64,000 nt of DNA from Delphinapterus leucas (taxonomy: Eukaryota; Chordata; Mammalia; Artiodactyla; Monodontidae): contig NW_022098050.1 in NCBI RefSeq assembly GCF_002288925.2, positions 8,745,322 through 8,809,321 of the forward strand, written 5' to 3'. How positions within the stretch are numbered: the stretch's first letter is position 1; the number at the start of each line of letters is the position of its first letter. Both the position numbers and the translations under genes were made by a program. Shown one piece after another: positions 58,536 to 64,000 of this stretch. A model generated the notes under the pieces. That model ran no database searches. It was not told the origin of the DNA and worked only from the letters and a program-made list of their open reading frames with translations.

Positions 58536-60106
58536 GTAATATTCAATCTGGAATTTTTTTTCTTTGTAATTGGGTAGGAAAGTGTAGAGAGACTGTTCAT
58601 ACCCCACCTACCTCTATGTAGTGAATGCTACTGGTATAAATTTGTGCATGACCAAACGGCCAGAGATCAGCTGACAATATTGTCAAGCATATAATCATTA
58701 AATATTTATCAAGCAAATGATGCACTGAAAGAGAATAAACGATGCTCAGTGGAAATAAAAAGAAAGACATAATTTTAGGTTGGACTTCAATATTTCTAGA
58801 CGAGGGACAGACTGATATTTCATGTTCTGGTCCCCTGAGAATACAGGGCTGATGAACTCCAGCGTGAAAGGTAGAGAGCAAGTCAGAGCAGTAGAGATGG
58901 AAAGATAGAAAAAGAAGAGGGAGAGGAAACTGTAAAATGTAGCAAAATGGCATTTGAGGGAAGAGATACCAAGTAGATTAAAAGTGATCTCACAAAGGTG
59001 AAAGACCTAATTGCAATGGAACTTGATGTACCAGAGAATCCAGAGAGAACAATCCAAAATAAAAACTGAGAGAAATGAAAATTTATAGAAACATAATTAT
59101 GATATAAGGTTTCATCATAATTTATGATGTCAAGCAGAGACGAGATAAATAAGGTCCTAAAGGATGTAATTGGCTGTAATTTTCTTGAAAACGGAATGTA
59201 AATGTCATTTGGCAGGTTGTGTGATCTTCCATTCCCCACAGGCCTCTACAAGCCCTGTATTATATGAGGTTACCTGCCTGATCCCCAAGGCATTCAGATT
59301 TTTGATGCTAGCCAAGAGGATATAAAATCTGAAATCAATTAGCTTTAAATACTAGATATGTGATATTTCCTCATATAATGGAAAAAAATTAATGTTAATA
59401 TTTCTGAAATCAGATTCTTCTTACATGTAAAGCCAAAAGAAACTCAAAGCAGTCAGGAATGCATTTTAACGAGGAACATAGATGTAACTTGATGTAAGGT
59501 GTAAATTTAGCCTTGTGGGGAAGGAGTTAGTTCTGTTTTCACGTCAACTGAGTTCTCTGCTTTGCACTGCATATCCCAAATAGCTGGATTGTAACATCAA
59601 TTTGGAATCCTAATTTTCACTTAAAATGTTTTCAAAATGTTACTGTCTGATGTAGCATTGACATAAAAACGCTAGAAGATTGTCCATCATGTGCTAGGCA
59701 ATGCAATCATAAGGCAAAAACAAAAGTCTAATCTCTCAGAATAAATCACAGAATTTTAAAAGATCGTGAAGCTGGTATGACCAATGCATGAGTCATAAAG
59801 ACTATTACTCAGGAACCAAACATCTGAGTGTCAAAAGCTTACAGCTGAATTCCTAGAGAAGCTGTTAGGAAAGAAAGAAGCACCAGTAATGTTCAATAAA
59901 GCTCAACATTTTATGAAGAGATCAACATCATAAGTCTAAGTTTAAAATGTTTATGTTCTATTTAATGAAAAAGGCTCAGATTTAAATTGCGAGGTACTAA
60001 AGAAGAAGGTACATAATAGTAAGGATAAATGCATGCTATCATAGGTTAGTTAGTAGACAATAAAAATTTGTGTACATTTAATGCAGTGTTGTTTATTCTT
60101 CTGGAA
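58536..60106. other. AT-rich stretch without a gene
   Basis: Two 118-codon minus ORFs (58597-58953, 58883-59239) overlap in different frames, are rich in Leu/Ser/Phe, and reflect low-complexity composition. No element named with confidence. Confidence 0.4.
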
Positions 60107-60317
60107 AAAGATGTTATTATTATTGTTTTTTGATGTGAACCACTTTTAAACTCTTTATTGAATTTGTTACAATACTGCTTCTGTTTTATGTTTTGGTTTT
60201 CTGGCCATGAGGCATGTGGGATCTTAGCTCCCCGACCAGGGAACGAACCTGCACCCCCTGCATTGGAAGGCGAAGTCTTAACCACTGGACTGCCAGGGAA
60301 GTCCCCAAGGTGTTATT
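60107..60317 (-). mobile_element. CHR-1 type SINE, long form
   Basis: On the minus strand it begins 'ggggacttccctggcagtcc', has the B box 'ggttcgttccc', and a 3' part 'aacaaattcaataaagagtt' ending in an A run (plus 60125-60130). A short duplication (atgttatta / gtgttatta) flanks it. Confidence 0.88.
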
Positions 60318-60368
60318 AAATCAATGGTTTCTCTTATGACTATGGAATCTCAGAATTATTATCATATG

Positions 60369-60903
60369 TGAAGGGCAGCACAATATAACACCCCAAAATA
60401 TGCTTCTTTGGTATAAGAATTATCTTGAGCTGATCATTTTTAAGAAACAGCTGAGAAAGGAGAAGCTCTGAAATGTGAGTAAAAGTTATCCTTTTGTAAG
60501 AGACTTTTACATTTTTAATGGAAATCTCCATTGGTAAGGGTTTCTCCCTCTCTGTGCCAGAAAAAGGAAAATAACTATATCTCTAGAAATGCATCAATGG
60601 AGAAAGCATGAACTTAAATCTGCATAACTGTACCGACCTTTATTGTGCTTTGCCTGATAACCTCCCATAACTGGCTCCCCATACCCCGAACATCTTTTGC
60701 CTTTAGCTGGAACTAGTATTTAAGGTGGTGGCTTGGGATATTTGGGAAAGTTACTCAGTTTTCCTGGTATCTCCCATGTATACAGGAGGTAAACATGCTA
60801 TTAAACTTGTTTGTTTTTCTCCTGTTAAGCTGTCTTTCATTACAGGGGGCATCTCAGCCAAAAACCTAGAAGGGTAAAAGGAAAATTACTTTCCTTCCCT
60901 ACA
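60369..60903 (+). mobile_element. Solo LTR 2 of the cluster
   Basis: Starts TGAAGGGCAG and ends TTCCCTACA. Contains 'caccccaaaatatgcttctt', 'aagaattatcttgagctgat', 'ggtatctcccatgtatacag', 'gctgtctttcattacagggg' and 'aaaacctagaagggtaaaag', an ERV LTR layout shared in part with the LTRs at 58063 and 61545. Confidence 0.75.
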
Positions 60904-61205
60904 TAGGCTAATTCACACACACAAAAAATTTTTTAATAAATTTAAACTACAGAAATCATAGCCATCAATCACAAACAATACAACTAAAAATGTATCATGT
61001 AACTATAAACAAATATTGTCACCCCTAATAGTTATTGTGAGGAGAGCAAATTTTAAAATACAAAAAATAAGTAGAGAATTTAATAAAATTTAAAGAGGTA
61101 CAAACCTATAAGATACAAGCAAATCTGTACTCTTGGGTAAATTACTGGATTTAGATTATAACATATGAGAATTTAGAGTTAAAGACAGCCGACACAGGTA
61201 AATGT

Positions 61206-61390
61206 ACTAACTCAGTGATTCTCAGCCTTCTCGGCTTCACATTAGGAACTTAAAAAACAAAAAAAAACATACCCAAGCCTAAATAAATTAAACAGGAATC
61301 TTGGAGGCAGTTAAGAGGGGCATTAGTATTTTTTTTAAAGCTCCACAAGTAATTCTGAAATGCAGTCACAGTGAGCAATGGATTGAACAA
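61206..61390 (+). mobile_element. MER5-like hAT DNA transposon
   Basis: 'cagtgattctcagccttctc', 'ggcttcacattaggaactta' and 'taaagctccacaagtaattc' match the family. Confidence 0.7.
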
Positions 61391-61544
61391 AAAGTTTTGA
61401 AAGTGCAAAAATTTGTCATAAGGAAAACAAGTCTAAAGCAAAAAGGATAAAAGCACAAATAGATAAATTTGAAAGGAGAAAAACAACTGCAATAAATAAA
61501 TTCAAGAGTTTTTATTAATAAATAAAATAAGTAAGAGTCTAGCA

Positions 61545-62049
61545 TTGGGGAGGGAAAAAACTTTCCTCTACCCTTCTAGGTTCTTCTGACTGGTCTAACT
61601 GAATTAAACTGACGTGAGACAGATTAACAGCAGAAAAACCAAATTTCATTATGTAGTATAGGGGCTCCATAAGAATATGAAGCCCAAAGACAAGTTAGGC
61701 AATTGAAGCTTATATGCCATCTGAGAGAAGGGGAAGTGGGTAGGGGTTGCGACTTCAAAGGGGAGGAAGGCAATTCACAAGAAGATGAAAAAAAGCAAAT
61801 GTTTGGTAAACAAACGTTTGCTGGGCCATACAGAAGCAATGGGAGAAAGACAGGAATTTTAACCGACACTTTGCTAGGTTCCTCCCCGTCTCCCTTCATG
61901 GAACAGGTCCTGTATCTAAATTCTTTTAGGCAGTTAGGGAGAAAGTCAAAGGCTCTTCCTTGGTCTTTTGGGCCTTGACTGTTTTCAGCTCAGGATAATC
62001 CACATGTCTAAGAGACACTATTTGGGGTGGCAAATTTTGCTCCCCTGCA
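61545..62049 (-). mobile_element. Solo LTR 3 of the cluster, opposite orientation
   Basis: On the minus strand it starts TGCAGGGGAGC, includes 'ggattatcctgagctgaaaa', 'taactgcctaaaagaattta', 'aaacgtttgtttaccaaaca', a TATA-like 'tggcatataagcttcaat', and 'gaacctagaagggtagagga'. A 6-bp direct repeat CTAGCA lies at 61539-61544 and 62050-62055, as expected for a retroviral integration. Confidence 0.8.
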
Positions 62050-62209
62050 CTAGCAAAGATAATCAAAGAATGTAAATAAACAAAATCAGAAACGAGATAG
62101 TGCACGACATAGAGATGTAATAAATTATAAGATGTAAATTATCTTATTATAATAAATTATTCAAGCTTTTATGAACATAAATTTTAAAACCACAATTAAA
62201 TAAGTGATT

Positions 62210-64000
62210 TTCTGTAACAACTGTGAAGTATCAAAACACAATGAATAAACTAATAACCAAGTAAGAAGTAAAAAAATTACCAAAGTATTGCCCCAACAAA
62301 GGCTCCAACCAGGATGATTTACTAATAGATTCTTTCAAGCTTTCAAGGAAAAGAAAAGCACCACTTTATATAACTCCCCCAGGATACCAAAAAAGATGGA
62401 AAGCTATAAAGGTGAATTCCAATGCCTAATACACAAGGTATCAAAAAAAAAAAGAAAACTATGGAGCAATAGTTTTCACCCTGGCTTCACATTAGAATCA
62501 CCTGTAGAGCTTTATAAAATCGTGATGTTTGGGCCACATCCACACCTATACACACCCACACACAATGAAATCAGAATCCCTCAGGTCAGGCTCAGGTATC
62601 AGTGATTTTAAAGCTCCCCAAGTGATTACAATGTGCAAGCCTAGGTTGAGAACTACTGTTCCAGAGCAATTTCACTATTTATGATTTATAGAGCAAAGAT
62701 CCTAACTAAAATACAAGCAAACGAAATTCAAGAGTCCATAACAGTCATAAGCAAACTACACAAAAAGCAGCATTTTCCTCACAGATGCAAAGATGTTTCT
62801 AAATTAGGAAGTAAGAGCAAATATATAATGATCTCAAACTGTTTCCTACCACATACGTTTTAAAATTCAAGAGTAATTCCTTAACAGGATAAAAAAGCAT
62901 CTGCTTTAAAACAACAGCCTACATATCCAGTATTATATGTAATTGAACTATGTGTCTGCTACAATCAGGAACAGAACAAAAATGCCCCTACCAACATCAT
63001 GATTTAATATTTTTTAGGAGTTCTGGACAACGTAAGAAGTAAAAATATTAGCAAGAAAGAGACAAAAGCTATCATTATAGATAGACAAAATAATGGCATA
63101 GGGAAACGCTGAAAAACTAAGAATAAATAAAAGATTTCAGCATAACCACAACTGAATCAAAAATATTCTTATGTACTAGCAATAACCACCTGAAAATACA
63201 GTGGAAGAAAAAGGTATGTTCACAATAGAATAAAAAATTACAAAACACTTAAAAATAGTTTTAATGAAAACTCTGTGACCCAGATAAAACTCTAAAAGTA
63301 TTTACTAGAAGATATATGAAAACTTGACAAATAATAGGACAGGCAAAGTATATTCTGGATAAGCAGACTAAAATAACATATTTCAAATGGATATTTCATT
63401 GATGTTTTGGAAGGACTTGAAAAAATAATTCTAATTTCATCTGATAAACAGTCAGACTATTAAAGATAATTATGAAAATTAAGAGTAATGTAGAAGACCT
63501 AACTGTCCTAGATTTTATACCTTACTTACTATTATGCTTCAATTATTAAAACAGTGCAAAACCAGAGTAATAAGAGACACACTAGTGTGTGGAAAAGAAT
63601 AGTCTGGAAATACGCTATATTACATATAGGAATTTAACACATGATGAAAGAGGAATCATGTCAGCAAGTGAAAAAAGTACTAACTTGGAAAACCATCAAT
63701 GTATATCTCCACCTAAAATAAATTATAACCCAAAATAAATACCAGATGGATTATCAGCTTAAATATAACAAATCAATCCCTTTTAGCCTCCAAAAAAATT
63801 ATATATGTGGCAAAGCCCTGAAAGGGAGGATGACCATTCCAGATTTAAGAGAAAAAGACAAAATTATGAAAGAAAATATTAAAATTTAACTACAAAAACA
63901 AGTTATAACTTCAATAGGCTAAAATATAAAAACAAGCAACATACAAATAAGGAATTTAGAACATATGACAAAAGCTTAATTTATAAAAAAATTTTAATTA
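62210..64000 (+). mobile_element. Old LINE-1 ORF2 fragment, interrupted by MER5A
   Basis: 62210-62440 and 62663-64000 read as sense-strand ORF2 remnants: 'gcatctgctttaaaacaaca', 'aggagttctggacaacgtaa', 'gacaaaatctatcat'-like phrases, 'atgtactagcaataaccacc' and 'aaaaccagagtaataagaga'. Many stops. It continues past the right edge of the window. Confidence 0.7.
62465..62662 (+). mobile_element. MER5A hAT DNA transposon
   Basis: 'caatagttttcaccctggct', 'cacattagaatcacctgtag', 'agctccccaagtgattacaa' and 'ggttgagaactactgttcc' match nearly full length. Confidence 0.82.

Noticed and set aside
55958..64000. Expected first two coding exons of EFHC2
   Set aside because: No match to the N-terminal region was seen on the minus strand; likely beyond the right edge.

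Overview
The window is mammalian nuclear DNA, almost certainly from a cetacean. Several CpG-rich, tRNA-derived SINEs of the CHR type (the family shared by whales and hippos) carry tight target-site duplications, and the 3' tails of the young LINE-1 copies are of the cetartiodactyl kind. The sequence is AT-rich and about half recognisable interspersed repeat. No bacterial features, CRISPR arrays, operons or RNA genes were found.

The one protein-coding gene I can support is EFHC2 (EF-hand domain-containing protein 2, X-linked in other placental mammals), on the minus strand. Nine consecutive coding exons lie between 55957 and 18668. By comparison with my memory of the human protein they correspond to exons 3 to 11. 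They encode DM10 domain 1 (two exons), DM10 domain 2 (three exons), a linker exon, DM10 domain 3 (two exons) and the start of the C-terminal EF-hand region. Every internal exon has AG/GT borders and the junction phases agree from exon to exon. Eight exons are open; the first DM10-3 exon (24486-24629) carries one extra T in a homopolymer that breaks the frame. The first two and the last exons were not found and presumably lie outside the window.

Layout: 1-7440 is a pile of old LINE-1 fragments with an MLT1-type LTR, a young truncated LINE-1 and a CHR SINE nested inside the young LINE-1. 7441-18667 is the intron downstream of the last exon seen, with more LINE-1 (both strands), MIRs and old repeats. 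18668-55957 is the exon-bearing part of EFHC2. 55958-64000 is upstream intron with three related solo LTRs, two CHR SINEs and LINE-1.

I did not find a novel biological system. The points most worth checking are the EFHC2 frameshift, a perfect 99-bp tandem duplication, the cluster of related LTRs, a palindromic MITE-like element and one unexplained CpG-containing ORF in an EFHC2 intron. Comparisons with human EFHC2 and repeat consensus sequences are from memory, without alignment software.
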